DNA of 64,000 nucleotides from Nitrospirota bacterium (lineage in GTDB: Bacteria; Nitrospirota; JACRHJ01). The notes under the pieces are model-generated. The model saw nothing but the letters and a program-made list of their open reading frames with translations, ran no database searches and was not told where the DNA came from. This document shows, piece after piece, positions 35,562-45,024 of this stretch. The stretch covers positions 44,463-108,462 of the forward strand of contig JACRHJ010000024.1 in the NCBI GenBank assembly GCA_016212105.1, given 5' to 3'. How positions within the stretch are numbered: the first letter of the stretch is position 1; the number at the start of each line of letters is the position of its first letter. A program made the position numbers and the translations under genes.

Positions 35562-36395
35562 TTAGTAATTAAATGGCGGGTCGCACCGTGGCATGTCCGG
35601 GTCCGGCGCGAACATCTCCCCGACGGCGCCGTTCACTACCGTGGAGCAGGCCTTGTCGAACTCGGACGTTATCAACAAGCCGCCGCCAGCCGCCCACTCC
35701 CCGAACTCGACGCCGCCTCCGTTGTACCGCTTCGTGTTCTCGTAGAGCACCCTGCCATCGCCCGTCTTCACGACCCTGAACCTTGCGGTCATGACGAAGT
35801 CGAGCGGGGGGTCTACGCTGTACGCGCCGGTGATACCGTATACGAGGACAGACGTCTCGACGACAGTGTCCACGCCCAGCCCGGCGGCCGTCTTTATGTC
35901 GGCCCCCGAATCGGGCGAGGCAGGTCCGGCCTCCGGTATCGCCACGATCTCCCTGCCCGTCCGCTCAGCAACCGCCTCCATAAGACGGCCCGCGACCCCA
36001 TCCTGCACGTCGAGCCCACGTACCGCGGGCTCTATGACGGCGGCGTCCGCCTCTACCTGTTCAGCAGTGTCGGCAGCGGCCACGCCGTAGATGCAGCCAA
36101 TGAGCGCACCCAACGGCGAGAGGAGTATTCCCGCGGATGCGGCGTAGCCGTTGCCGCCCTGGAAACCTGCGCCGATACAGGTCAATGCGCCTGCGGCGGC
36201 GCCCCTGCCCGCGCCCGCGCAGCTTCCGGCCGCCGGCCTCCTTATCAGAGGCTCAGGCTTGAACGAGGCCTTTGCGACGCCTATGACGCCGAGCGACGCC
36301 CGCTCGGCCTCGGGAATCCTCGGCGCGGTCGCGCAACCCTGAAGAAGAAGCAGCGCCGCGAACAGCAGTATAGCGGGCTTGTTGAATGCAGCCAT
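35562..36395 (-). CDS. Lipoprotein, unknown function
   Basis: 277 residues. Lipobox LLQGC (Cys21), a Gly/Ala-rich zipper-like stretch (about 62-112), then a domain at about 120-270 with GREIVAIPEAG, VDTVVETSVLVYGITG and FRVVKTGDGRVLYENTKRYN, reminiscent of CsgG/DUF4136-like periplasmic folds. Probably outer-membrane-anchored. AAGGAAG ribosome site. Same strand as the envelope operon downstream. Confidence 0.72.
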   Translation of the reverse strand: MAAFNKPAILLFAALLLLQGCATAPRIPEAERASLGVIGVAKASFKPEPLIRRPAAGSCAGAGRGAAAGALTCIGAGFQGGNGYAASAGILLSPLGALIGCIYGVAAADTAEQVEADAAVIEPAVRGLDVQDGVAGRLMEAVAERTGREIVAIPEAGPASPDSGADIKTAAGLGVDTVVETSVLVYGITGAYSVDPPLDFVMTARFRVVKTGDGRVLYENTKRYNGGGVEFGEWAAGGGLLITSEFDKACSTVVNGAVGEMFAPDPDMPRCDPPFNY

Positions 36396-36489
36396 AGATT
36401 AAACTTCCTTGACGGAAAAGGTATGTTAATGATAAGATTTAGCACTTTTTACGTTAACTGGCAAGCCTTTGCAACAGGAAAATTATATC

Positions 36490-38403
36490 ATGCCTCACAA
36501 GATTACGTTTTTCCCCAACCGCAAGACAGTAACGGCCCCGGACAACCAGACCGTCCTGAAGGCGGCGGGCGGCGCGGGCATACACATAAACGCGACCTGC
36601 GGCGGCAAGGGCAACTGCGGGAAGTGCCGGGTAGTAATCAAGGAAGGGGCGGTAAAACACAAGGAGACCGGCCTGCTCTCCGAGAAGGACATGGCGGAAG
36701 GCGTCAGGCTCGCCTGCATGAGCATACCCGCGTCCGACCTGACCGTCGAGATACCACTCGGCTCCCAGATGCGCCGGGGCGGGAAGATAGCCACCGGTTC
36801 GAAGCTCGGCGAGCTCCAGAAGATGGTCGCCAAAACCTGCGAGGGCGAACCCCGGCCGCTCACCCGCAAGGTGTTCCTGAAGCTCCCTCACCCGAACCTC
36901 GACGACAACATATCCGACGTCGAACGGCTTAAGCGCGAACTGGACAGGCGCGGCTACCCGATAGACAACATACACATCAACCTGGCGATAATCAGGAAGA
37001 TAGGCCGGGTGATGCGCGAGAAGGACTGGATGGTGACGGCCACGCTCCTGCCGGTGGGCAACGTGGTCGAGATAATGGACGTCCAGCCGGGCGACACGAC
37101 GAAGCCCCGTTACGGCGCGGCGGTGGACGTCGGCACGACCTCACTCGTCGTGTACGTCGTGGACATGTTCACCGGCAAGGTCGTGGACATGGAGTCCACG
37201 TACAACCCGCAGGTCCGTTGCGGCGAGGACATCATATCGCGCATAGTATACGCGACCGAGATGGGCGGCCTAGACGAACTGCAGAAGCTGGTCATAGAGG
37301 CGGTAAACGGCCTCATAGAGAAGATAGCGGCCAGGAAAGGGCTGGACCCGGAGGCGGTGGACACGCTCGTCATCTCCGGCAACACGACTATGGTCCACCT
37401 ATTCTACGGCATAGACCCGTCCCATATACGCGAGGAGCCCTACATCCCGACCGCGACGTTCCTGCCGCTGATGCGTACGCACGCGCTCGGACTTCGCATA
37501 AACGACTTCGGCGTGATATACGCGATGCCAAGCGTCGCCTCCTACGTCGGCGGCGACATAACGTCCGGCATACTCGCCTCGCGCATATACAAGAAGCACG
37601 AGCTGTCGCTCTTCATTGACATCGGCACGAACGGAGAGATAGTCGTCGGGAACTCCGACTGGATGGTGACCGCTGCCTGTTCGGCAGGGCCGGCGTTCGA
37701 GGGCGGCGGCGTGAAGTACGGGATGCGCGCGATGGACGGGGCGATAGAGAAGGTCGCCATAGACCCTGCTACGTTCGAGGCCAAGTCGGCGGTCATAGGC
37801 AACGTCCAGCCGATAGGCATATGCGGCTCCGGGATGATAGACGCGGTCGCCGAGATGTTCCTGACCGGCGTCATAGACCAGCGCGGCAAGATAAACCTCG
37901 ACTGCGGGACTCCGAGGGTGCGAAGCGGGGAGGACGGGCCGGAGTACGTCCTCGCGTGGGCGGCCGAGACCGGCACCGGAAAGGACATAACGCTTACCGA
38001 GCCTGACATAGACAACATCGTCCGGACGAAGGGCGCGATATACGCGGGCTTCGCCACGCTCCTGAAGGAAGTCGGGTTCGGGTTCGCGGACGTCGAGAAG
38101 GTATACATCGCGGGCGGGTTCGGGAACTACCTGGACGTCGAACGCGCCATCACAATAGGGCTGCTGCCGGACCTGCCGGTCGAGCGGTTCGAGTTCCTCG
38201 GCAACACGTCCATAATGGGCGCGTACATGGCGCTCATGTCGAAGAACCTCAGGAAGGACGTCGAGGACATCGCCCGCAGGATGACCTACATGGAGCTGTC
38301 CGTATCGCGCTCGTTCATGGACGAGTACGTATCGGCTCTCTTCCTGCCGCACACGAACTCGGACGCGTTCCCGACAGTCGAGCGGATGCGGAAGGTTCTT
38401 TAA
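36490..38403 (+). CDS. 2Fe-2S ferredoxin-ASKHA ATPase (corrinoid activation protein-like, DUF4445)
   Basis: 637 residues. N-terminal plant-type 2Fe-2S domain with C37, C43, C46 (CGGKGNCGKC) and C76; linker at about 90-205; C-terminal ASKHA ATPase (YGAAVDVGTTSLVVYVVD, ISGNTTMVHLFYG, IDIGTNGEIVVGN, GICGSGMIDAVAEMF, YIAGGFGNYL). The family reductively activates the Co(II) corrinoid of methyltransferase systems using ATP. No corrinoid protein or methyltransferase is adjacent. AGGAAA ribosome site; divergent from the lipoprotein gene; followed by hisS after 17 nt. Confidence 0.93.
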   Translation: MPHKITFFPNRKTVTAPDNQTVLKAAGGAGIHINATCGGKGNCGKCRVVIKEGAVKHKETGLLSEKDMAEGVRLACMSIPASDLTVEIPLGSQMRRGGKIATGSKLGELQKMVAKTCEGEPRPLTRKVFLKLPHPNLDDNISDVERLKRELDRRGYPIDNIHINLAIIRKIGRVMREKDWMVTATLLPVGNVVEIMDVQPGDTTKPRYGAAVDVGTTSLVVYVVDMFTGKVVDMESTYNPQVRCGEDIISRIVYATEMGGLDELQKLVIEAVNGLIEKIAARKGLDPEAVDTLVISGNTTMVHLFYGIDPSHIREEPYIPTATFLPLMRTHALGLRINDFGVIYAMPSVASYVGGDITSGILASRIYKKHELSLFIDIGTNGEIVVGNSDWMVTAACSAGPAFEGGGVKYGMRAMDGAIEKVAIDPATFEAKSAVIGNVQPIGICGSGMIDAVAEMFLTGVIDQRGKINLDCGTPRVRSGEDGPEYVLAWAAETGTGKDITLTEPDIDNIVRTKGAIYAGFATLLKEVGFGFADVEKVYIAGGFGNYLDVERAITIGLLPDLPVERFEFLGNTSIMGAYMALMSKNLRKDVEDIARRMTYMELSVSRSFMDEYVSALFLPHTNSDAFPTVERMRKVL

Positions 38404-38420
38404 TAGAAAAGGTACAGACA

Positions 38421-39677
38421 TTGCTGACGAAAGCCATTAAAGGCGTCAAGGACATACTCCCGCAGGACGTCGCCCGCTGGCAAGCGGTGGAGCGGGCCGC
38501 GCGGGAGCTCTTCAAGGTATACGGCTTTTCTGAGGTCCGCGTCCCGATAATCGAGCATACGGTGCTGTTCACGAGGAGCATCGGTACGACCTCGGACATC
38601 GTCGAGAAGGAGATGTACGCCTTCACGGACCGGGGCGGCGACGAGATAACGCTCCGCCCGGAGGGCACGGCGGGCGTCGTGCGCGCGTTCGTCGAGCACA
38701 AGATGTACGCCACAAACCCCATAACTAAAATATTCTACATGGGGCCGATGTTCCGCCGGGAGAGGCCGCAGGCCGGGCGTCTCCGGCAGTTCCACCAGAT
38801 TGGCGCGGAGGTGTTGGGCGGCGCGGAGCCGTCCGTCGACGTCGACGTCCTCGCGCTCCTGTACGACTTCTTTCAGAGACTCGGCGTGCAGGGTGTCGCG
38901 CTACAGATAAACTCGCTCGGATGCAAGGACTGCCGTCCGCGTTACCGCGAGGCGCTCAAGTCGTTCCTCGACGCACGTCGCGATATGCTCTGCGAGGACT
39001 GCCAGAGGCGGATCGAGACGAACCCGTTGCGCGCGCTCGACTGCAAGGCCGCGGGCTGCAAGGTTGCGACCGCGGACGCGCCGGACATGTCCGAGTACCT
39101 GGACGACGGGTGCCGCGACCACTTCGCCGCCGTCCGGCAGGGGTTGGACGACCTCGGCATAGTTTATTCCATAAACAAGCGTATGGTGCGCGGCCTGGAC
39201 TATTACTCGCGCACGACATTTGAGATGGTCGCGACGGACAAGGCCGGGGCGCAGAACGCGGTCGCGGCCGGCGGCCGTTACGACGGACTGGTCGAGGAAC
39301 TGGGCGGCCCGTCCACGCCCGGCATAGGCTTCGCGATGGGCGTGGAACGGCTCATCCTCATGCTCCCGGAAGACGGCACCCCCGCACCCGGCCCGGCCCT
39401 GTTCGTGGCCGCGCTCGGAGACGAGGCGCAAAGGCTCGGCCGCAGGGTCGCGCACGGGCTCCGGAAGTCCGGCGTCTGGGCGGAATACGACTACGCCGGC
39501 GCATCGCTCAAGTCCCAGATGAAGAAGGCCGACCGCTCCGGCGCGTCGCGTGTCCTCATCATAGGCGAGGACGAACTCGCGAAGGGCGTCGGGATTCTTC
39601 GGGACATGAAGACCAAGGAACAGGCCGAGCTGCCGCTTGAGGGCATCACCGGGGAGCTGGTAAAGAGACTTTCATGA
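38421..39677 (+). CDS. hisS: Histidyl-tRNA synthetase
   Basis: 418 residues. Class II motif 1 (YGFSEVRVPIIEHTVLF), motif 2 (FYMGPMFRRERPQAGRLRQFHQ), His-A motif (RGLDYYSRTTFE near 256) and motif 3 (GIGFAMGVERL). TTG start after AAAAGG. An internal Cys-rich insert (CKDCRPRY, CEDCQRR) is typical of many bacterial HisRS. Read after the ASKHA gene, overlapping yfcE by 4 nt. Confidence 0.97.
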   Translation: MLTKAIKGVKDILPQDVARWQAVERAARELFKVYGFSEVRVPIIEHTVLFTRSIGTTSDIVEKEMYAFTDRGGDEITLRPEGTAGVVRAFVEHKMYATNPITKIFYMGPMFRRERPQAGRLRQFHQIGAEVLGGAEPSVDVDVLALLYDFFQRLGVQGVALQINSLGCKDCRPRYREALKSFLDARRDMLCEDCQRRIETNPLRALDCKAAGCKVATADAPDMSEYLDDGCRDHFAAVRQGLDDLGIVYSINKRMVRGLDYYSRTTFEMVATDKAGAQNAVAAGGRYDGLVEELGGPSTPGIGFAMGVERLILMLPEDGTPAPGPALFVAALGDEAQRLGRRVAHGLRKSGVWAEYDYAGASLKSQMKKADRSGASRVLIIGEDELAKGVGILRDMKTKEQAELPLEGITGELVKRLS

Positions 39678-40159
39678 AGATCTGCTGCGTGTCGGACACG
39701 CATATATCAGGCGGGATGGGCAAGCTCCCGCAGAGAATTTATGAAGACTTCAAGGGCTGCGACCTGATACTCCACGCGGGCGACATAACGTCACTCGACG
39801 TAATCGAGGACCTGAAGCTGATTGCGCCGGTTACGGCGGTCGCGGGCAACATGGACGGCTGGGACGTATCGGAGAGGCTGCCGGAGAAGCAGATCTTACA
39901 GGCCGGGCGCTTTCGGATCGGCCTCACGCACGGATGCTGCCGCGTGCCGGGCATGGAGGAACGTATACTCGGGTACTTCGAGAATGATAATGTGGACTGC
40001 ATCGTCTACGGCCATTCGCACCAGCCGAAGGTCGCGTACGTCGGCGGCGTGCTTATGGTCAACCCCGGCAGCCCGACAGACAAGACCTATGCGCCGTACA
40101 ACTCGTATGCGGTGATACATGTCGGGGAAGAGTTGACGGCGGAGATTGTGCGGATATAA
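39674..40159 (+). CDS. YfcE/MJ0936-type metallophosphoesterase
   Basis: 161 residues. Calcineurin-like metal ligands: CVSDTH, LHAGDI, AGNMDG (usual GNCD replaced by GNMD), THG and YGHSHQP. Hydrolyses small phosphodiesters in related proteins. ATG overlaps the hisS stop (ATGA). Confidence 0.9.
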   Translation: MKICCVSDTHISGGMGKLPQRIYEDFKGCDLILHAGDITSLDVIEDLKLIAPVTAVAGNMDGWDVSERLPEKQILQAGRFRIGLTHGCCRVPGMEERILGYFENDNVDCIVYGHSHQPKVAYVGGVLMVNPGSPTDKTYAPYNSYAVIHVGEELTAEIVRI

Positions 40160-40189
40160 GAGCCGTGGTTCGTGTGGGATTTTATGTAG

Positions 40190-40217
40190 GGGCCGACCCG
40201 TGTGTCGGCCCTTTTTA
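40190..40217 (+). terminator. Terminator formed by a GGCCGAC repeat
   Basis: GGGCCGAC, CCGTGT loop, GTCGGCCC, then TTTTT, 30 bases after the yfcE stop. A dispersed repeat (copies near 1340, 10966, 11133, 11378, 21567) doing duty as a terminator; it could serve hypF from the other side. Confidence 0.75.
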
Positions 40218-42533
40218 TGTTAGATTAGCCGCCGCGACCACGGCCTGCCCGAGCGAAACGCAGCCGTCGTTGGTCGGCATCTTCGAATGCGACAGCACCC
40301 GGAAGCCACGCGACATCAGCCCGGCCTCGACAGCCTCGAACAGAAGCGCGTTCTGGAACACGCCGCCGGACAGCGCGACCGTCTCAAGCCCCCTCGCCTC
40401 CCGCGCCGACTTGCATACCCTGAACACCATGTCCGCGACCGTCGCATGGAACCGCAGGGCTATCGACTCACGCGCGACTCCGTTCAACGCATCCTCGACT
40501 ATCGCGCGTATCAGCTGCACGGTGTCAATGACGGCCGGAACGACCCCGCTTAACTCATACGGGTACGGCACCGCCCCACTTAATCCGCCAGCCGCCCGCC
40601 ACGCGGCCGTCTCAAGACCAATCGCCGCCTCGCCCTCGAACGAGATGACGTCCATAACGCCTATGAGCGAAGACACGCCGTCGAACAGCCGCCCCATCCC
40701 GCACGAAAGCGGCGAGTTGACGCCCTTCGCGAGCATCTGGAGGACGAGGGACGAGTCCCGTTCGCTTACGGCCTTACCCTTCAGCATCGTGAAGAGGCCG
40801 GCGGCCTCGTCACCGCAGGCCTGCACAAGCAGGGAAAGCGCAGTGCGCCAGGGCTCACGCACCGCCCTGTCCCCGCCGGGCAGCGGTATGTAGTTCATAT
40901 GCGCGAACCGCTCGAAACCCGCGTAGCCCGCGACGAGGAACTCGCTCCCCCAGATGCGCCCGTCCGTCCCGTAGCCCGTCCCGTCGAACGCGACGCCGAT
41001 GACCGCGCCCGAAACGCCGTTCTCGGCCATGCATGCGGCGATGTGCGCGTGGTGGTGCTGGACGGGTATTAGCGTCGGAGGGTCGCCTCCGTCCGTCCTG
41101 TATTCCTGCGCAAAGCGTGTGCTCATGTAGTCCGGGTGCATGTCGTGCGCGACCACCTTCGGGTCGGCGGAAAACGTCCGTTTCAGGTTCTTCAGCGTCT
41201 CCTCATAGAAGACAAACGCCTCGTGGCTGGCCAGGTCGCCTATGTGCTGGCTCGGTATGGCATAGCTGCCTTTGGTCAGGCAGAGCGTGTTCTTCAGCTC
41301 CCCGCCGCACGCAAATATCTCCGGCATCGGATGGCCAAGGTCTATAGGCGTCGGCACGTAACCGCGCGCCCGTCGTATAATCCTCGGGACCCCCGCGACC
41401 ACCCGCGCGACCGAGTCGTCCACGCGCATGTATATGTCACGGTCGTGCGAGAGAAACGCATCCGCGAGGTGGGATAACTTCTCGACCGCCTCTGTGTTGT
41501 CGATGACGATAGGCTCCTCGGAGAGGTTGCCGGAGGTCATGACCAGCACGCGCGGCCTGTCAGTCTCCGGGATGTCCGGGTGGTTGAACAGCAGGTCGTG
41601 CAGCGGCGTGCAGGGCAGCATGAAACCGAGCCAGAGCGCGCCCGGCGCGACGTCTTCAGCAAGGTGGGCGGCGCCCACCTTTTTCCGTAAAAGCACGATG
41701 GGCCGCTCACGTCCGGTGAGGAGCGCCTCCTCGGCGGGCGAGACCTCGCAGTAGAGCCGCACCGTATCGACGTCTTTTGCCATCACCGCGAACGGTTTTC
41801 TGCCTTTGCGTTTCCTTTCACGCAGCGTCTTCACAGCTTCGCTATCGGTCGCGTCGCACGCGAGCTGGTACCCGCCGAGTCCCTTTATTGCCACTATGCC
41901 ACCGGCCAGCATTTCGAGTACCGCGTCGATGACCGGGTCGTCCTGTCCCCATGCCCCGGAGCCTTCGCCCCGAAACGCGGTCTTCGGGCCGCAGGCCGGA
42001 CACGCGACCGGCTGGGCGTGGAACCGCCTGTCCGCCGGGTTGTCGTACTCCGCCTTGCACACAGGACACATCGTGAACGCGCGCATCGTGGTCAGGGGCC
42101 TGTCATACGGCACTCCCTCGACTATGGAGTAGCGCGGGCCGCAGTTGGTGCAGTTCGTGAACGGGTAGAGGTGCCGCCGGTCGGCGGGGTCGTGGGCCTC
42201 GCGCAGGCAGTCCGGGCATGTGGCGATATCAGGCGAGACGAGCGCGAACTCGCCGGGCACGGCCTCGGAGAAGCGAATCTCAAAGCCTGTGTACCCCGCT
42301 GGCGGCAGGTGTTCAATGTCGATTGTCTTGATGGATGCAAGGGGCGGGGTATTGTCAATGACTGCCTGCGCGAAGCCGACAGCGGCCTGCCCCTCGACCT
42401 CGATGACCACGCCTGACGAGTTGTTCAGCACATAGCCCGCGAGGCCCATGCAGACGGCGAGGTTGTAGACCGCCGGACGGAACCCGACACCCTGCACGAC
42501 GCCGGTGACGGTTATCCTGACACGGCCCGCCAT
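40215..42533 (-). CDS. hypF: Carbamoyltransferase HypF, hydrogenase maturation
   Basis: 772 residues. N-terminal acylphosphatase-like domain (VQGVGFRPAVYNLA), two zinc-finger motifs (CPDC..CTNC; CPVC..CPAC), a YrdC/Sua5-like domain (GIVAIKGLGGYQLACDA) and the C-terminal Kae1-like carbamoyltransferase (HHHAHIAACMAE, GVAFDGTGYGTDG). Makes the thiocarbamate precursor of the CN ligands of the [NiFe] site. Start 42533 overlaps the hypB stop (TGATG). Confidence 0.97.
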   Translation of the reverse strand: MAGRVRITVTGVVQGVGFRPAVYNLAVCMGLAGYVLNNSSGVVIEVEGQAAVGFAQAVIDNTPPLASIKTIDIEHLPPAGYTGFEIRFSEAVPGEFALVSPDIATCPDCLREAHDPADRRHLYPFTNCTNCGPRYSIVEGVPYDRPLTTMRAFTMCPVCKAEYDNPADRRFHAQPVACPACGPKTAFRGEGSGAWGQDDPVIDAVLEMLAGGIVAIKGLGGYQLACDATDSEAVKTLRERKRKGRKPFAVMAKDVDTVRLYCEVSPAEEALLTGRERPIVLLRKKVGAAHLAEDVAPGALWLGFMLPCTPLHDLLFNHPDIPETDRPRVLVMTSGNLSEEPIVIDNTEAVEKLSHLADAFLSHDRDIYMRVDDSVARVVAGVPRIIRRARGYVPTPIDLGHPMPEIFACGGELKNTLCLTKGSYAIPSQHIGDLASHEAFVFYEETLKNLKRTFSADPKVVAHDMHPDYMSTRFAQEYRTDGGDPPTLIPVQHHHAHIAACMAENGVSGAVIGVAFDGTGYGTDGRIWGSEFLVAGYAGFERFAHMNYIPLPGGDRAVREPWRTALSLLVQACGDEAAGLFTMLKGKAVSERDSSLVLQMLAKGVNSPLSCGMGRLFDGVSSLIGVMDVISFEGEAAIGLETAAWRAAGGLSGAVPYPYELSGVVPAVIDTVQLIRAIVEDALNGVARESIALRFHATVADMVFRVCKSAREARGLETVALSGGVFQNALLFEAVEAGLMSRGFRVLSHSKMPTNDGCVSLGQAVVAAANLT

Positions 42534-43264
42534 CAGCGGGCGTTGATTCCGGATTCCAGCCAGCCGAGCCAGCCGTCCAGCCCCTCGCCGGTGCGGCACG
42601 AGAGCGGGAACACGTCGAGCCTGGGGTTAATCGACAGCGAGTCCCGCCTCGCCTTGTCCATGTCGAAGTTCGTGTACGGTATAAGGTCTATCTTGTTTAT
42701 TACGAGCGCGGCGGACTCGCGGAACATCAGCGGGTACTTGAGCGGCTTGTCGTCGCCCTCGGCGACGGACAGCAGCATCACCTTGTGGTCCTCGCCGAGG
42801 TTGAACTCCGCCGGGCAGACGAGGTTGCCCACGTTCTCGACGATGAGCAGGTCGAGCGAGCCCAGGTCGAACTCCTCAAGAGCCCCACGCACCATGCTGC
42901 CGTCCAGGTGGCATGCGCTGCCGGTGTTTATCTGCACCACCGGTACGCCAAGCTTCTCGATGCGCTCGGCGTCCGCCGTCGTCGCCACGTCGCCTTCGAT
43001 TACACCTATCTTGTACTTGTCCTTCAGCGCGGCGAGCGTCTTCTCGAGCAGCGTCGTCTTGCCCGCGCCCGGCGAGGACATCATGTTTATGACGTACACC
43101 CCGCTCTCTTTAAGCAGCCTGCTGTTCTCCTCCGCAACACGGTCGTTCGCGCTTAGTATGTTCTCGGCTACCTTGACCTTCATGGTACCTCCGCGCCTGT
43201 GTATCTCCTGGAGAAGCCCGCCCACATCGTCCGGGACGCTCACATTGAACTCCGCTTCCTTCAT
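42533..43264 (-). CDS. hypB: Hydrogenase nickel incorporation GTPase HypB
   Basis: 243 residues. Walker A SSPGAGKTTLLE, switch EGDVATTADAER, metal Cys/His INTGSACHLDG, G3 VENVGNLVCPAEF and NKIDL. GTPase delivering Ni to the large subunit with HypA. The start at 43264 is coupled to the hypA stop (ATGA); an internal ATG at 43183 (MKVKVAENIL) also has GGAGGT. The N-terminal extension lacks the His-rich Ni-storage tract or CxxCGC motif seen in some HypB. Confidence 0.95.
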   Translation of the reverse strand: MKEAEFNVSVPDDVGGLLQEIHRRGGTMKVKVAENILSANDRVAEENSRLLKESGVYVINMMSSPGAGKTTLLEKTLAALKDKYKIGVIEGDVATTADAERIEKLGVPVVQINTGSACHLDGSMVRGALEEFDLGSLDLLIVENVGNLVCPAEFNLGEDHKVMLLSVAEGDDKPLKYPLMFRESAALVINKIDLIPYTNFDMDKARRDSLSINPRLDVFPLSCRTGEGLDGWLGWLESGINAR

Positions 43265-43608
43265 GGCTCCTCCAGCTCTATCTCGTCTATCATAAGCTCC
43301 CTGCCGGATACGACCTCAATCTCAGGGCTGCCGCACACGGCGCATGAAAACGCATAGCCCTCTATCGGAAAGTCTGCGCCGCACGCCTTGCACCGCGCCA
43401 TAAGAGGCACCAAATCTATTACCAGTTCCGCGCCCTCCGCGAGCGTATCCTTCGAGACCACCTCGAATGCGAAACGCATCGAGTCCTCTACCACGCCCGC
43501 CATCTCGCCAATCTTGAGGCGCACAAGCGTGACACGCGCCTTGCCCCGCGCCGCCGCCTGCTGTTTCAGTATATCTATAATCGATTCGCAGATCGAGACT
43601 TCGTGCAT
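43261..43608 (-). CDS. hypA: Hydrogenase nickel metallochaperone HypA
   Basis: 115 residues. N-terminal Ni-binding MHEVSI and the zinc site CKAC...CAVC near 74-95. Works with HypB. First of hypA-hypB-hypF. A conserved hairpin element lies just upstream (43618-43655). Confidence 0.97.
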   Translation of the reverse strand: MHEVSICESIIDILKQQAAARGKARVTLVRLKIGEMAGVVEDSMRFAFEVVSKDTLAEGAELVIDLVPLMARCKACGADFPIEGYAFSCAVCGSPEIEVVSGRELMIDEIELEEP

Positions 43609-43807
43609 TTAAATTCCAAGTCTCGCCCTTTTGTAAAAGGGCGGCCCGAAAACTTTTGTGAGGTAACAGCGATAAGGGTATGCCAGGTGCCCTATTGCCG
43701 TCATTCCCGCCCCGGCTTTAGGCATGCCGGGGTAAACTCCGGCGGGAATCCAGGAATTCGCCCTTTATGGGGCAGGCTCGCGTGTCGGCCCTTCTTTCGA
43801 TTTTGCC
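43609..43807. repeat. Intergenic between hydrogenase protease and hypA
   Basis: Holds the hypA-proximal hairpin element (43618-43655), the long ATTCCCGCC...GGCGGGAAT palindrome (43703-43749) and a GGGGCAGGCTCGCGTGTCGGCCC copy (about 43770-43795). No gene. Confidence 0.8.
43618..43655 (-). promoter_or_regulatory. Conserved 5'-UTR hairpin element, copy 1 (hypA)
   Basis: Minus strand: stem CGCCCTTTT-ACA-AAAAGGGCG (rounded; 43643-43624) enclosed by an outer AAGT...ACTT pair, 10 bases before hypA. Same layout as at 56477-56518 and 61234-61263. Confidence 0.5.
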
Positions 43808-44383
43808 TTAATATAATCCCCTCTCCTCGCGGGAGAGGGGTTGGGGTGAGGGGTCTCCATGCCTATTCTTCTTCTCCACCTTCACCCCAAGCAGCTCAAG
43901 CTCCTTCAGCACCATCCCGATGACCTCCGGCACCTTCGCCTGGAGCGTGTCCGTCAGCTCCAGTCCGAGCGAGTGCATGTCCTCCGGCTGGATGCCGATT
44001 ATCACCGCCTCCATCTTCCGTCCCAGAGCCTCGGCGATTGCAAAGACCTCGACCATGCCTATCTGGTGAAGCGAGGTCTTGTACGGTACTTTAACTGTAA
44101 TATCATCTGGAGTAAACCGGAAAATCGAGCCGGGCGGCTCTCCCGCGTTGACGGTGTCGATTATGACGAGCCTGTCGAAGCCCTCGACGAATGGCAGGAG
44201 GTCGAGCCCGGCGGTGCCGCCGTCCATCAGCTCGACGTTGTCCGGGAACGAGAACGTGTCGCGCATCCTCTCGACGACGCGGACGCCGAACCCCTCGTCC
44301 TTCAGGAGAATGTTGCCGACCCCGAGGATCATGACCTTGTGGTCCCCGGGGCCGGCGTGTATGCCGTTATCTGTGTCGGTCAT
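43808..44383 (-). CDS. hyaD: Hydrogenase maturation endopeptidase (HyaD/HybD type)
   Basis: 191 residues. LGVGNILLKDEGFGVRVVERM (nickel-binding Glu), MDGGTAGLDLL (Asp), and HQIGMVEV (His) are the family ligands. Cleaves the C-terminal tail of the large subunit after Ni insertion. The last 15 residues or so (PSPQPLSREERGLY) are encoded by a dispersed repeat ('cctctcccgcgaggag'), so the original C-terminus has been replaced. 4-nt gap to the cytochrome gene. Confidence 0.94.
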   Translation of the reverse strand: MTDTDNGIHAGPGDHKVMILGVGNILLKDEGFGVRVVERMRDTFSFPDNVELMDGGTAGLDLLPFVEGFDRLVIIDTVNAGEPPGSIFRFTPDDITVKVPYKTSLHQIGMVEVFAIAEALGRKMEAVIIGIQPEDMHSLGLELTDTLQAKVPEVIGMVLKELELLGVKVEKKNRHGDPSPQPLSREERGLY

Positions 44384-44387
44384 CAAG

Positions 44388-45008
44388 TTACTCGCCCGTC
44401 TCCCGATACCCGTCTATCATCGACATGAGCGTCCTGTCCTTCTCGAGGCAGTTCTGCCTTATGACGAAGTACAGGTGCACGAGCGAGAGGCATATCAGCA
44501 CCCACATGCCGAGGAAGTGCACGACGCGTGTCACGTGCTCCCCGCCCAGCATCGGGTTCACCCATGCGAAGCTTGCGTGCAGCCAGCCGTCGTACAGCGC
44601 GAACCCGGTGCAGGTCATCACGATGATGACCAGCCCCATCACGAAGTACGCCGTCCCCTGAAGCGGGTTGTACTTGCCGTAGTCGCCGTGCGTGTCCTTC
44701 ATGAACAGGTAAAACGCGAGCATGTCCGGGATGCCCTTGAGGTTTCTGGGCAGCGGGAACATCTCCTTCCAGTCGGTGTGCTCGCCGTTGTTGAACGCGA
44801 GGTACACCCTGAATATCAGCCCGAAAACAAGCACGTACATGCTGACGAAGTGGATGAACCGCATCCACGCCATCGTCTCGCCGCCGCCGGACATGTACGG
44901 CGAGTGGATGTAGAACCCCGTGGCGATAAGGCCGACCATCGCGGCGACGTGCCACCAGTGCTCTATGCGCACCGCCTTGGTCCACGTGTATACCATCTTT
45001 CCGCCCAT
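44388..45008 (-). CDS. hyaC: Ni/Fe-hydrogenase b-type cytochrome subunit
   Basis: 206 residues, four TM segments. Haem-ligand histidines in RIEHWWHVAAMVG (TM1), FIHFVSMYV (TM2) and HFLGMWVLICLSLVHLYFV (TM4). Anchors the periplasmic hydrogenase and passes electrons to quinone. 16 nt downstream of the large subunit. Confidence 0.95.
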   Translation of the reverse strand: MGGKMVYTWTKAVRIEHWWHVAAMVGLIATGFYIHSPYMSGGGETMAWMRFIHFVSMYVLVFGLIFRVYLAFNNGEHTDWKEMFPLPRNLKGIPDMLAFYLFMKDTHGDYGKYNPLQGTAYFVMGLVIIVMTCTGFALYDGWLHASFAWVNPMLGGEHVTRVVHFLGMWVLICLSLVHLYFVIRQNCLEKDRTLMSMIDGYRETGE

Positions 45009-45024
45009 CTCAGACCCTCCTTCC

